From positions 156,860,221-156,924,220 of the forward strand of contig OZ024930.1 in NCBI GenBank assembly GCA_964017235.1: a DNA stretch of 64,000 nucleotides, in the 5' to 3' direction. Made by a program: the position numbers and the translations under genes. Of the stretch, positions 23,357-35,167 are shown in pieces. Under the pieces are notes generated by a model, which saw only the letters and a program-made list of their open reading frames with translations, ran no database searches and was not told where the DNA came from. Position 1 is the stretch's first letter. The number at the start of each line of letters is the position of its first letter. The DNA is from Sabellastarte sp. h YS-2021. Taxonomy: Eukaryota > Annelida > Polychaeta > Sabellida > Sabellidae.

Positions 23357-23868
23357 CTTCCTTTGCGAGTTGAGACTCGAACAAGGAAGAGTCCCAGAAG
23401 GACGAGTTCCTAAGTTCTTGACGTCTCGTTTCCCCTAGCTGGGGATGTAATAGAGTCATCTCGGCTTCGCGCCTAAGCAAGCCGGTATTAGCCATGGAAT
23501 ATAACTCCCTCTGGAGAATATGGGCTAGAGATTTGCTGAGACAGGTGAGAGCTCTATGTTGAACAAGAACAGTCTTGTTCCAAAAATCCATGTACTCAGC
23601 AACTACCTCATATCCACGCTTTGCTGCTTTCTCAGGATTGGCACCTTTCTGGATCTGAGATTTAATCTTCTTGACAGTTGACTTAATGCTATGTTGGCAC
23701 TTTTCCAAGGAAGCATTGCAAGAAGAAGAAGTTTTGGCAAAGGCAGCGGTGAAGTTGAGGGTTGAAATATTTTGTCTAGCCTGATGTTCCAGCTCCTTAA
23801 GAACTGGCAGAGGAACTTTGGCTACTGGTGCCCCAGGAGGTCTAGGAGTAAGGCGAGAGTTTTTTGAT
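23106..23868 (-). pseudogene. DIRS-2 Gag, C-terminal part
   Basis: Open frame from about SRLTPRPPGAP to a Gly/Arg-rich tail (SRGRFRPHNRGRGRGNPP) ending at TGA (23106-23108). The tail suits nucleic-acid binding. It aligns with the C-terminal half of DIRS-3 Gag (LTLVRRD region and R/G-rich end). Its upstream partner lies beyond the 2.8-kb insertion, at 26732-28224. The stop is UGA followed by C, and the RT frame runs through it in the +1 phase. Confidence 0.75.
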
Positions 23869-26700
23869 TAATTGGTTTTCAAAAGTTTTTGGACCCTCGA
23901 AAAGCGAGTCGGTCGGACGGAAGGAAAAAAAAAAAGTACATCACCACCAAGGTCGGGAGGTCGGTTGAAAAAAAAAATGCTCATTTTAAAAAACATATTT
24001 CATTTAAAGACCACAGTGCATGAAAAATTTTATTTGCATTATTGTACAGATTATGTGTGTAACAACACACCTGCCAAGTCCCATCTTCAAACTCCCACTA
24101 GAAAGCACATTAAAAGCCAGTTAAATCTGACAGTTGGAAAAACAAAACAGGGGCCGTATTCACTAAACCTCCTATATTTTTAAGGTCCCTTTATTAAAGG
24201 AAGGTGAAAAATCTCCTTTGGTAGTGTGACCTTTAAACTGCTATTCACTAAACCTCCTTTATGGTTTCCTTACCAAAGGAGACCTTAAATAAAGGATCCT
24301 TTATTAAAGGAGTGCATTCAGTCATCTGATTGGTTAAAAACGTTTGTTCATAAAGGCTCCTTTATCTTTCCCTTACTTTTGTATTTTCTTCTTTCCATGT
24401 TTATTATTTGTTTAAGATTAGTGTTGTGATGTGTTTTCTATTGCAGTTTAAGATTATATTTCATATTTTAAGAAATAAATATCTAACTTTTAAAGATTTT
24501 TATATTTCAGGTTAAAGATTGCAGTTTTTATATTCACTGGTGGCCATGCTTTTTGACATGCTTTTTCACATCCTCTCATTAAATATTCATACAATTTAAC
24601 CCATAAATCGTACAAAATGGTAGGTGATAAAAGGTGGTAAAAAAATAGTGCATTTCCTGTAAATTTAACACCACTCTCAAGAAATAATTTTGTACTTTGG
24701 GTTGAACCCCTTTACATTATTTTTCAAGGAGGAGGGTTCAAACCCCCTGAACCCTCCTGGATCTGCTAGTGCAATTTGTAAAACCAGCTGGTCAAAACAC
24801 ACTGTAAACGACTCTTTTATATTGGGCTGCACTGCTGTATGTGATACATGGACAGTTATAATGCTTAATCTCTATTAAAACCGAATTTAATTAATAAGAA
24901 ATTTTTAAAAATGGGTTTACATGGTCCTACCAAGTAGAACCGGCAGAACCAGCTGTACCAGTGGTTCCCCTACCCCAAACCAGGTATGAACCAGTTCTGA
25001 ACCAGCTAAATACCGGTTAGCACCAGGGGTGTCCCCCCAAATCCCAAAAAGTACCTTAGGGGGCAAGGACCAGGATTTTTCATAAGCCTCTGATGAGACT
25101 GATATAATCTCCATACAGTTGAAATACAATTTGCATAGAGTTTGCCAATTAGCAGGAAGCAGATTTTTTTAGTTTTCATCATTGAAATGTACTCTGGGAC
25201 ATTGGATGTTTAATTATATGTTATTATTTTAACTAGTCTCTTTTGCTGTAGTTTAAAAATATTTTGTCAATTTACTCAAAAATGCTGGGAAAAATTGCTC
25301 AAATGTGCAAGGTAAAGAAAATTCTCCTGCTTAGCGTGTAGCAAAAACCGTACCATGCCGTGTATGTATGCAAAGGCCTTAACTGTGGGTCAGTCTCAAT
25401 TGCTGCAGCCCTACTACACTATCAGAGGGACAAAACCTCACAAAGTATGGGGGCGGGAGGTGTAAAGAATTTTATCCTTTTTATTACAGTTAAAAGCAGT
25501 CTAGCTTAAGGCTCAAATTTGTATATTTTTTAAGATGCACACCAAAAAAAATTGGTTTTAACGAAACAGATATATTATTCTGGACTAAAAGAACCAATTT
25601 AATATTAATACATATTTTGTGGAAATTCAGACATAAAAAGCTGTTTAAAATTTATAAAAATTAATTAACGTGTGCATTTCTAAATGAGATGTTTTGCAAT
25701 TTTTTACTCATCTGATCCTTTCTTTGTGGATATAGACTTGAGCCAAAGATCAGCTGAGCCATTTTTCTTGATCCTAATTTTCTTGAGCTAATTTTTGTTC
25801 AGCTTGATCTGTTTGTGAATACAAGCCCAAGCAAATGGCCCAATCAATAAAATAATCAATACTGTCTTGTATGAGTACATAATGATGAGCTCTGAAACAA
25901 GATATGATGATCTGTCAATACTGCAAGTTTATTTTTTATCTGTGAAATGAAAAGGCCTTTTCCTTTCTAAATAATACACTTATTTACAGCCAACATAAGG
26001 CTGTATTTTCCTTTCAAGTGACATCAAGGTTTAGACAAGACAGCTTGTTTACGTATGTATGTTTGCCCCCCTCCCTCCAATGACAGAATCTGTACAAATT
26101 TTGAAAAAGTAGTGATAAAATGTGGTAAATTTCCTGTCTGTTTACAGTATGTAAATACACTGTAGTGGTGGTGGACCAATTCACGCCCGGGTACCAATTC
26201 ACGCCCACCCCTAAATTTATCCAAAACAATCACAGTTAAACAATAAATTACAAATGTAAATGATCCATTTGATGATTATCTATGATGTGGTAAACATCTT
26301 CTCTATGAAAAATTATAAATCTTCAAGAAAATTGAGGGTGGGCCTGAATTGGTACCCGGGCGTGAATTGGTCCACCACCACTAAATATTGAGAGAGAAGC
26401 CTGGAAGTATTAAGTATAAACGATAAATAGACCAGGAAGACTAACCACACTCTAGTGACTGGCTGTTTGTGTGTGTGAATGCATGCATCTGTATGTCTTT
26501 TACAGTGGGGAGAAGTATTGGTGGGGTGTGTGTTAGCAATGTATGCATGATGGACAGATTGACTTCTATATAGTTAAACTGGAGATTCCAGTTTTTTTTC
26601 AGCACAGGCCAGTATTGATTTTTGTATGTTTGGCTGTGTGTATGGCTCCACAGATGCCTTCTAGAATAGTGTATTCAGCATTTTTCTTGTCGGTCGGTAC
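23869..26700. other. Unrelated sequence interrupting DIRS-2 Gag
   Basis: About 2.8 kb with no transposon ORF. A possible DNA transposon spans about 24150 to 25830: its left end GGGCCGTATTCACTAAACC and right region GTGAATACAAGCCC are roughly inverted, and it starts with nested CCTTTATTAAAGG palindromes. A cleaner MITE lies at 26163-26383. How the whole insert arrived, and its exact borders, could not be resolved. Confidence 0.5.
26163..26383. mobile_element. 221-bp MITE with 48-bp inverted repeats
   Basis: Left end TAGTGGTGGTGGACCAATTC; right end GAATTGGTCCACCACCACTA. The arms match over about 48 bp with one mismatch, and each contains CGCCCGGGTACC or its complement. TA borders at both ends suggest a Tc1/mariner-type target site. 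Confidence 0.8.
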
Positions 26701-26731
26701 AAAAACAAATAAATCACCAGTGGCTGTTTTT

Positions 26732-28224
26732 TTATTCTGTCGGGAGCAAAACAAGCCTATCGGCGGATTTGAAATCCAACTTATCAAAAAACCACCGCCT
26801 AATACAGATCTTAGCAAAGTCTGTATTCAACTCCTGAATTTTGTCTTGAAAAGTGGGCTGTCCAACCTTATACCACTTAGAAGTGGATGGAGGAGGCTTG
26901 ACATATTTGCCCTCAGCTAAATTGGCAGCTTTAAAATCATGCTGAAATTTATCAAAGGCGTCCTTGATAACTGAGCTAAGTGGTAGAATAGAGGAAGGAC
27001 CTCTAGGTCTGAGCTCTTGACGGCCTTTTTTGTCATCCAGACCCAACACTGAAGTTGAAGACCTAGGCATAGTCTTAGAGTCCCTGGGGTCAGGGAGAGA
27101 GAGAATACGCCTGAAGGTATCTACTTCTTCAGAGTATTGGGAGGGAATGTCAGACAGAGCTACTTCCCTATAATAAGGGGGGTCTGGATCATGTTGTGGG
27201 AGGTCTTGATCAGAAGCTGCGCCTGAGGGCTGAGCCCTAGAGGGCTTAGAAGACCTGTGTCTGGCAACAGGGGAGTGATCTCCCTCTGAAGATGACACAT
27301 ATCTGGACCTGGATTTATGCTTGCTCTTGTCAGAGTGCTTCTTAGGTCTAGTTGAATGGATCCGAGGTTCGTCGGAATCCTCATCCAGTTGGTCCGAGGC
27401 AGAGCTCGGTGCTACTGTTTGCCTGTAGCTTTGTTTTTTATGAGAGTACGAGGAATCCTTCGGTATAGCCTCAGAAGGGGCAACGTACTGATCCGAGGTA
27501 GTTTGGTTAAGCACTAGTCAAGGAGGGAGTGCTGGACCAACATCCACATCCATTGCCTCGGACTGAGCATTAGTACTTGATCTCGGAGGGGGTAGGTCCA
27601 GATGAGCAGCAATGTTGCTGGATGGACCAGCTTTTGAAGCATGAGACGAGGGTTCAACCTCGGTTGGCTTTTTAATTGTCAACTCCTCTCGGAGTGATTG
27701 AAATGCTTCTAACATGGATGCCTGGAAGGAACCCATTTGCTGCTGTAAATGAATGTTTAGTGAATCACCCAGGGATTTCTCAATATTTCTTTGAATTTTA
27801 TTTTGCAAAACTGTACCTGGGGTGGGAGGAACAGCCTTGGCTGGGGTCTTTAAAGATAAAGAACTGAAGGCGAGAGGTTGAGGACGGGGGGGTGAGGTAA
27901 AGAGGTTATCAGCAGCACTCTCTAGGTCTGCATTGGAACCAGTAAAAGAGTCCCCATCGCCTTCACCCAAGAGATCTAGTTCATCTTTGGAACTAGTTTC
28001 CGCTTTTTGCTTTTTTAAGTACCGCTTCCTGTTTTGAATTTTTTGCAATTGTTCATCAGTGAGAGACGTGCAAATTTGGTAGGGGGTTTCAAATGTGACA
28101 CAGGGGTCATCTCCCTTGCCAGCCTCCCTACAGGTAGGGCAGTAGTTATGATTATCAAAACTGAAGCAAAAATGGCGGCATTTCTGAGCTCTCGGTTTGT
28201 CTTTGTTTGCTTGATGGAGAGACA
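26732..28224 (-). pseudogene. DIRS-2 Gag, N-terminal part (one in-frame TGA)
   Basis: ATG at 28224 (MSLHQANKDK). A Cys/His motif follows (CRHFCFSFDNHNYCPTC, then GDDPC), clearly related to the N-terminus of DIRS-1 and DIRS-3 Gag. A TGA at 27518-27520 interrupts an otherwise continuous frame down to 26732, where homology ends in the interrupting sequence. The middle is Ser/Pro/Arg-rich. ATG choice rests on alignment with the other two Gag starts. Confidence 0.75.
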
Positions 28225-28450
28225 TTTTAACGCAATAAAAAGACGTACAATTGAAATTGCCTGAACCGAGAAAACTCAAAACACACAAAAGCAAAGAAAA
28301 TACTTAACTTGTGAAAATAATAATTTTACAGAATGATCTATGATATATTTTAAATGAAATATTCAAATATTAGCCTCCAACAATACGTAAAGTCTGAGAA
28401 ATAAATGAAAATGTCTGTATTTTTACAAACTGTTACCAGTCCATCGTGGC

Positions 28451-28598
28451 CAACGAGAAAGTAGGACGATTGGTCAGAAGTTATCACGTGACGACAACTA
28501 CCAGTATATCCGGTGGCTAACAAGAACGATCTTTTTTTCTAAGACGTTGGCCCCGGGTGTGGCAACCCGAGAACAGCATTAAGTCCCACATGGTAAGC
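28451..28598. repeat. DIRS-2 inverted terminal repeat (right)
   Basis: Complement of 19404-19551. It lies upstream of the Gag start on the coding strand. Confidence 0.9.
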
Positions 28599-29004
28599 TA
28601 TTGTAGCGTAATAAAAGTGTCAATATTCCAATGAATAATCAACTTACAATCTATTACTAGTTGTGTTTTATTGTTTTCTTGCTTAATATAACATAACACA
28701 ACTTCTGGGAAGAATTATGTATTGATCTATAACACATTTGGTTGAGTACCTTTCAAGAAGGTACTTCTTTTTAATATTTGTGGTTAACATCAACAACACA
28801 CAAAGTATTATCAAATGTGCAATAATATACATGTTTTCCTAATAGATATTACAAAATTTGAGAATACTGTGAGAGATATTTGCGAGGGATGTTTGGCATT
28901 GAAGACAGGTCTTGTCACAGTCTTAACTAGACCTACACATCTGTAATCCAAATGCAAATCTGTATCCACCGGAAACACAACTCACCAAAGCCAGTGAACC
29001 ATCG

Positions 29005-30590
29005 TTTGACCTTGAAGGAGGGGCCAAAGGTCAAATCTGACAGAAGATTCCCAGCCCACAATATCCTACAAGTTGCTTTCACATTGCAAACCTCTAGGAT
29101 CAATAATAAACAAGTTATAAACCCTATTAAGTTTGGCTGTTCTTGTTTGACCTTGAAGGAGGGGCTCAAGGTCAAATATGACCACATCAGAAGATTCCCA
29201 GCCCAGATTTCTTATAAGGTCGTTTCACATTGCAAACCTCTAGGACCAATTATAAGCAAGTTATAAGCACTTTTAAGTTTGGCTATCCTCGTTTGACCTT
29301 GAAGGAGGGGTCTAAGGTCAAATCTGACCACATCAAAAGATTCCCAGCCCATGATTTCCTATACATTGGTTTACCATCCCAAACCTCTAGGACCAATATT
29401 AAGCAAGTTATAAGCACTTTTAAGTTTGGCTATTCTCATTTGACCTTGAAGGAGGGGCCCAAGGTCAAATCCGACCACACCAGAAGATTCCCAGCCCATG
29501 ATTTCCTATAGGTTGGTTTACCAACTCAAAGCTCCAGGACCAATATTAAGTGAGTTATAAGCACTTTTAAGTTTGTCTATCCTCATTTGACCTTGAAGGA
29601 GGGGCCCAAGATCAAATCCGACAACACCACAAGATTCCCAGTCCATAATTTCATATAGGTTGGTTTATCATCCCAAACCTCTTGGACTAAAAATAAGGGG
29701 GTTTTTACCACTTTAAAGTTTGGCTATCCTCGTATGATGTTGAAGAAGTCCAAGGTGAAATCTGACCACATCAAAAGATTCCCAGCCCATGATTTCCTAT
29801 ACATTGGTTTACCATCCCAAACCTCTAGGACCAATATTAAGCAAGTTATAAGCACTTTTAAGTTTGGCTATTCTCATTTGACCTTGAAGGAGGGGCCCAA
29901 GGTCAAATCCGACCACACCAGAAGATTCCCAGCCCATGATTTCCTATAGGTTGGTTTACCAACTCAAAGCTCCAGGACCAATATTAAGTGAGTTATAAGC
30001 ACTTTTAAGTTTGTCTATCCTCATTTGACCTTGAAGGAGGGGCCCAAGGTCAAATCCGACAACACCACAAGATTCCCAGTCCATAATTTCATATAGGTTG
30101 GTTTATCATCCCAAACCTCTTAGACTAAAAATAAGGGGTTTTTTACCACTTTTAAGTTTGGCTATCCTCGTATGATGTTGAAGAAGTCCAAGGTGAAATC
30201 TGACCACATCAAAAGATTCCCACCCCTTGACTTCCTATAAGTTGCTTTACCATCCCAAACCTCTACGACCAATAATAAGCGAGTTGTAAGCACTTTTATC
30301 TTTGGCTAACCTCGTTTGACCTTGAAGAAGGGGCCCTAGGTCAAATCTGACCAAACCAGAAGATTCCCAGCCCATGATTTCCTATAAGTTGGTTTACCTT
30401 CCCAAATCTCTAGGACCAATAATAAGCAAGTTATAAGCACTTTTAAGTTTGGCTATCCTCGTTTGACCTTGAAGTAGGGGTCCAAGGTCAAATCTGACCA
30501 CATCAAAAGATTCACAGCACATGATTTCCTATAGGTTGGTTTCACATTGCAAACCTCTAGGACCAATAATAAGGGAGATATAAGCACTTT
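29005..30590. repeat. 147-bp tandem array
   Basis: TTTGACCTTGAAGGAGGGG-type unit starts fall at 29145, 29292, 29439, 29586, 29733, 29877 and 30024, mostly 147 bp apart. Each unit has AGATTCCCAGCCCATGATTT and CTCTAGGACCAATAATAAGC. Within it, 29293-29730 and about 29731-30168 are near-identical three-unit blocks, a higher-order repeat. Long open frames in the array are a by-product of 147 being divisible by three. Confidence 0.88.
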
Positions 30591-31039
30591 GTCCCCTATG
30601 TGGGTTACTTTGGCACTCCATGGATGACCTTGAAATAAGTTTTTCAAGGTCAAATGTATGTAAGGTTGTAGAGGACATATATATCTGTTATACATATCAC
30701 CTATGAAGACATTCAACCTTATACCTATGAGAAACAGCCAGTGGAAAAATGTAGATAATTTTCAAAACAAGAGGAGAGTGCCTGTGAACGGGCACTGTGT
30801 CAGCTGACTGAATGTTTTTGATTTGTGATGGTGATAATGAGAGGAAAGCATAATTATCAGGGAAAGGGCTGTACAGAAATACAGTAAATGGTAACTGAAC
30901 AGCATGTTCGAAAGATATTCCGAAGCTGACAGAAAAAAAGGACAAAAAAGTTGTGCCCTGCAAATGGTATTATGAAATAAAGTAACAAGGTAATTGTTTA
31001 AGTGTAAAAAGTAGGTTAAAAATATTTAAAGAAATACTA

Positions 31040-31860
31040 TAAATGCAATATCCTCGTTCCACCATGAAGAAGGGGTCCAAAGGTTAAATCTGACCATACC
31101 AAAAGATTCCCAGCCAAAGAATTTAGGATGGTTTACCATCCCAAACCTCTCGGACCAATAATATGTGAGTCATAGGCACTTTTTAAGTTTGACTATCCTT
31201 GTTTGACCTTGACGGAGGGGTCCAAGGTCAAATCCGACCACACAAAAATTCCCAGCCCATGATTTCCTGTAGCTTGTTTACTATCCCAAACCTGTAGGAC
31301 CAATAATAAGTGAGTTCTAAGCAGTTGTAAGTTTGGCTATCCTCAATTGACCTTGAAGGAGGGGTCCCAGGTCAAATCTGACCACACCAAAAGAATCCCA
31401 GCCCATGATTTCCTATATGTTGGTTACCATCCCAAACCTCCAAGACCAATAATACGCGAGTTATAAGCACTTTAAGTCTGGCTATCTTCGTTTGACCTGA
31501 AAGGAGGGGTCTAAGGTGAAATCTGACCACACCAAAAGATTCCCAGCCCATGATTTTCTATAGGTTGGTTTTCCATTCCAAACCTCTAGGACCAATAATA
31601 AGCGAGTTATAAGCACTTTTAAGTTTGGCTATCCTCATTTGACCTTGAAGGAGGGGTCCAAGGTCAAATCCGACCACACCAAAAAATTCCCAGCTCATGA
31701 TTTTCTATAGGTTGGTTTTCATTCCAAACCTCTAGGACCAATAATAAGCGAGTTATAAGCACTTTTATGTTTGGCTATCCTCATTTGACCTTGAAGGAGG
31801 GTTCCAAGGTCAAATCGGACCATATTAACAGATTCCCAGCCCATGATTTCCTACAGGTTG
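31040..31860. repeat. 147-bp tandem array, second block
   Basis: It resumes the same unit as 29005-30590 after about 450 bp of other sequence (30591-31040), with more small indels. Confidence 0.85.
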
Positions 31861-31867
31861 GATACAA

Positions 31868-34360
31868 TGATTTACTCAACAGTGAGAACCTGAAAGAAGC
31901 TATTGCTCAGCTATCCCATGACATAGAGGTCTGCAATTTCACTATGTTATAGCTGACCAAAACGTCTGTGAATAACATATTTAACAAAATACTCTAAATG
32001 TAATAGTTTTCAAGTTACTACTGATTTACTCAAGAGTGAGAACCTCAAAGTAACTATTACTCAGCTATGCAATGAGCTACAGGTCTGAATTTTTGCTCTG
32101 TTATAGCTGACCTAAAAGTAGGTGAACAACATATTTAAGCAAAATACTGTAAATGCAATAGTTTTCAAGTTACAACTGATTTACTCAATAGTGAGAACCT
32201 GAAAATAGCTATTGCTCCGCTATGCCATGAGCTATAGGTCTGTAATTTCACTATGTTATAGCTAACCCAAAAGTAGGTGAACAATATATTTTAACAAAAT
32301 ACTCCAAATGCAATATTTTTCAAGTTATAGCCGATTTACTCAACAGTCAGTGCCTGAGAATAGCTATTGCTCAGTTGTGCCATGAGCTACAGGTCTGTAA
32401 TTTCACTATGTTATAGCTGACCCAAAAGTAGCTGAATAACATATTTGCACAAATTTCCGTAAAGGCAATAGTTTTCCAATTACAACTGATTTACTCAACA
32501 GTGAGAACTTCAAAGTAGCTATTACTCAGCTATGCAATGAGCCACAGGTCTGGAACTTCACTATGTTATAGCTGACCCCAAAATAGGTGAATAACATATT
32601 GCAACAAAATACTCTAAATGCAATAGTTTCCAAGTTATAAGCGATTTACTCAACAGTGATAACCTCAAAGTAGCTATTACTCAGCTATGCCATGAGCTAC
32701 AGGTCTGAAATTTTACTATGTTATAGCTGACCCAAAAGTAGGTGAACAACATATTTAAGCAAAATACTGTACATGCAATAGCTTTCAAGTTACAACTGAT
32801 TTACTCAATAGTGATGACCTAAAAGTAGCTATTACTCAGCTATGCCATGAGCTACAGGTCTGAAATTTTACTATGTTATAGCTGACCCAAAAGTAGCTGA
32901 ATAACATATTTATACTAAATTCTCTAAATGCAATAGTTTTGCAATTACAACTGATTTACTCAATAGTGAGAACCTCAAAGTAGTTATTACTCAGCTATGC
33001 AATGAGCTACAGGTCTGAAATTTTACTATGTTATAGCTGACCCAAAAGTAGGTGAACAACATATTTAAGCAAAATACTGTAAATGCAATAGTTTTCAAGT
33101 TACAACTGATTTACTCAATAGTGATGACCTAAAAGTAGCTATTACTCAGCTATGCCATGAGCTACAGGTCTGAAATTTTACTATGTTATAGCTGACCCAA
33201 AAGTAGCTGAATAACATATTTATACGAAATTCTGTAAATGCAATAGTTTTCCAATTACAACTGATTTACTCAATAGTGAGAACTTCAAAGTAGCTATTAC
33301 TCAGCTGTGCCATGACCTACAGATCTGAAATTTCACTATGTTATAGCTGGCCCAAAAGTAGCTGAATAACATATTTATACGAAATTCTCTAAATGCAATA
33401 GTTTTGCAATTACAACTGATTTACTCAATAGTGAGAACCTCAAAGTAGTTATTACTCAGCTATGCAATGAGCTACAGGTCTGAAATTTTACTATGTTATA
33501 GCTGACCCAAAAGTAGGTGAACAACATATTCAAGCAAAATACTGTAAATGCAATAGTTTTCAAGTTACAACTGATTTACTCAATAGTGATGACCTAAAAG
33601 TAGCTATTACTCAGCTATGCCATGAGCTACAGGTCTGAAATTTTACTATGTTATAGCTGACCCAAAAGTAACTGAATAACATATTTATACGAAATACTCT
33701 AAATGCAATAGTTTTCCAATTACAACTGATTTACTCAATAGTGAGAACTTTAAAGTAGCTATTACTCAGCTATGCCATGACCTACAGATCTGAAATTTCA
33801 CTATGTTATAGCTGGCCCAAAAGTAGCTGAATAACATATTTATACGAAATTCTCTAAATGCAATAGGTTTTAAGTTACAAGTGATTTACTCAATAGTGAG
33901 AACTTCAAAGTAGCTATTACTCAGCTATGCAATGAGCCACAGATCTGAAACTTCACTATGTTATAGCTGATCCCAAAATAGGTGAATAACATATTGAAAC
34001 AAAATACTGTAAATGCAATAGTTTCCAAGTTATAAGCGATTTACTCAACAGTGATAACCTAAAAGTAGCTATTATTCAGCTATGCCATGAGCTACAGGTC
34101 TGAAATTTTACTATGTTATAGCTGACCCAAAAGTAGCTGAATAACATATTTATACGAAATTCTCTAAATGCAATAGTTTTGAAGTTATAAGCGATTTACT
34201 CAACAGTGATAACCTAAAAGTAGCTATTACTCAGCTATGCCATGAGCTACAGGTCTAAAATTTTACTATGTTATAGCTGACCCAAAAGTAGCTGAATAAC
34301 ATATTTTATACGAAATTCTCTAAATGCAATAGTTTTTAAGTTACAAGTGATTTTACTCAT
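31868..34360. repeat. 155-bp tandem array, about 16 units
   Basis: GATTTACTCAA begins units at 31868, 32022, 32178, 32333, 32488, 32643, 32798, 32953, 33108, 33263, 33418, 33573, 33728, 33883, 34038 and 34193. The 155-bp period is almost exact. Units contain CTATTACTCAGCTATGCCAT and CTATGTTATAGCTGACCCAA. No relation to the 147-bp unit was seen. Confidence 0.93.
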
Positions 34361-34868
34361 GATGGAAGTTACTGAAAAGCCCAAAAGTAGCTATTACTCA
34401 CTTAGCTATTGAGACAGGCACCCAACTTACTCACCATATTGTAGCTATGAAAAAAGTAGCTGAATAACATATTTTAACAAAATGCTCTAAATGCAACACT
34501 TTTCAAGTTATAAATGATTTTGTGCATGATTTCATGAATTTTAATGCATTAAAAAATTATTAAAAAAATTTATTAAAAAAAAACTAAGACAGATCCAGGT
34601 CTCATACTCACACAAGATAATCTACCTGTGGCCTAGTACATATATGCAAGATATGAGAGAAATCCCTGCAATAGTCACTGAGAAAATTGTGATTAAGTGT
34701 TGAAATTTTCACACTTTTGGTGGGGGTACCCCCCTTGTAATGTCTCTAGCAAACAGACGAACAGACAGATTTGCATGCCTTGAACAATTTTTCATCCTCG
34801 ATAGATAAGGTATCTTTTAAAAAAAACAGCACGTCTCTAGGCCTTGTAGTTTTGGAGGAGAAGTTGTT

Positions 34869-34949
34869 CACGCGTACGCGTACGCGAACGCGTACGCCCA
34901 CGCCGCAGAGTGACGACATAATGTCAGCTGACTGACAAGTCAGCTGACA
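34869..34949. repeat. CpG-rich palindromic block plus perfect 13-bp inverted repeat
   Basis: CACGCGTACGCGTACGCGAA and the bases after it form overlapping ACGCGT and TACGCG palindromes in AT-rich surroundings. Immediately after, ATGTCAGCTGACT, a four-base loop and its exact complement form a hairpin (about 34920-34949). Both lie in the 3' tail of the family-A element. Confidence 0.75.
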
Positions 34950-35167
34950 TAAAAATGCCCACGGCGGCCATCTTGTTTTTCAGAATGAGGCTAATTTCCT
35001 TCCCAGATAAGCTTACCCTCCAATGAAAATATCCTGCAAATTTGGTGAACCTAGCTGATGTAGTTTTCCTGTTAGAGCGTTAACAACGAAAATCTCTCTT
35101 TGCGCGGCGGCGGCGTAGCGAATGCTAATCCAAAGTATCCACTGGATGCCTCCGGTGGATACAATAA

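Larger units (their letters stand above)
19360..28616 (-). mobile_element. DIRS-2: DIRS-like retrotransposon, broken and interrupted
   Basis: This is a 9.26-kb element on the minus strand with 148-bp inverted repeats (19404-19551 and 28451-28598) and an internal complementary region (19610-19710). It is about 3 kb longer than its relatives because the Gag region is interrupted by about 2.8 kb of unrelated sequence (about 23870 to 26700) that itself contains MITE-like structures. Gag has an in-frame TGA (27518-27520). A net deletion near 22130 shifts both downstream frames. The recombinase C-terminus is replaced by a run of 33 G. Sequence divergence shows a separate family from DIRS-1 and DIRS-3. 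Confidence 0.88.
28926..35167. mobile_element. Helentron/HINE-like non-autonomous element with two satellite arrays (family A, copy 1)
   Basis: The left end has CTAGACCTAC, then CTGTATCCACCGG; the right end has GTATCCACTGGATGCCTCCG followed by GTGGATAC. So the ends carry subterminal inverted GTATCCACCGG motifs and a terminal hairpin. A second copy at 58513-61126 shares both ends and the 250-bp tail (AATGAGGCTAATTTCCTTCC, CCTAGCTGATGTAGTTTTCC). Between the ends lie arrays of 147-bp and 155-bp units. This layout is that of HINE/Pearl/CvA-type elements described in bivalves. No replicase or helicase is encoded. Family assignment is inferred from architecture. Confidence 0.5.

Noticed and set aside
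29230..31952. Open frames reading TLKEGPKVKSDHTRRFPAHDF
   Set aside because: 147-bp repeats (49 codons) read in one frame; a satellite, not a protein family.
31868..34360. Regularly spaced repeats resembling a CRISPR array
   Set aside because: Whole 155-bp units repeat with no short-repeat/unique-spacer pattern, in an animal intron.
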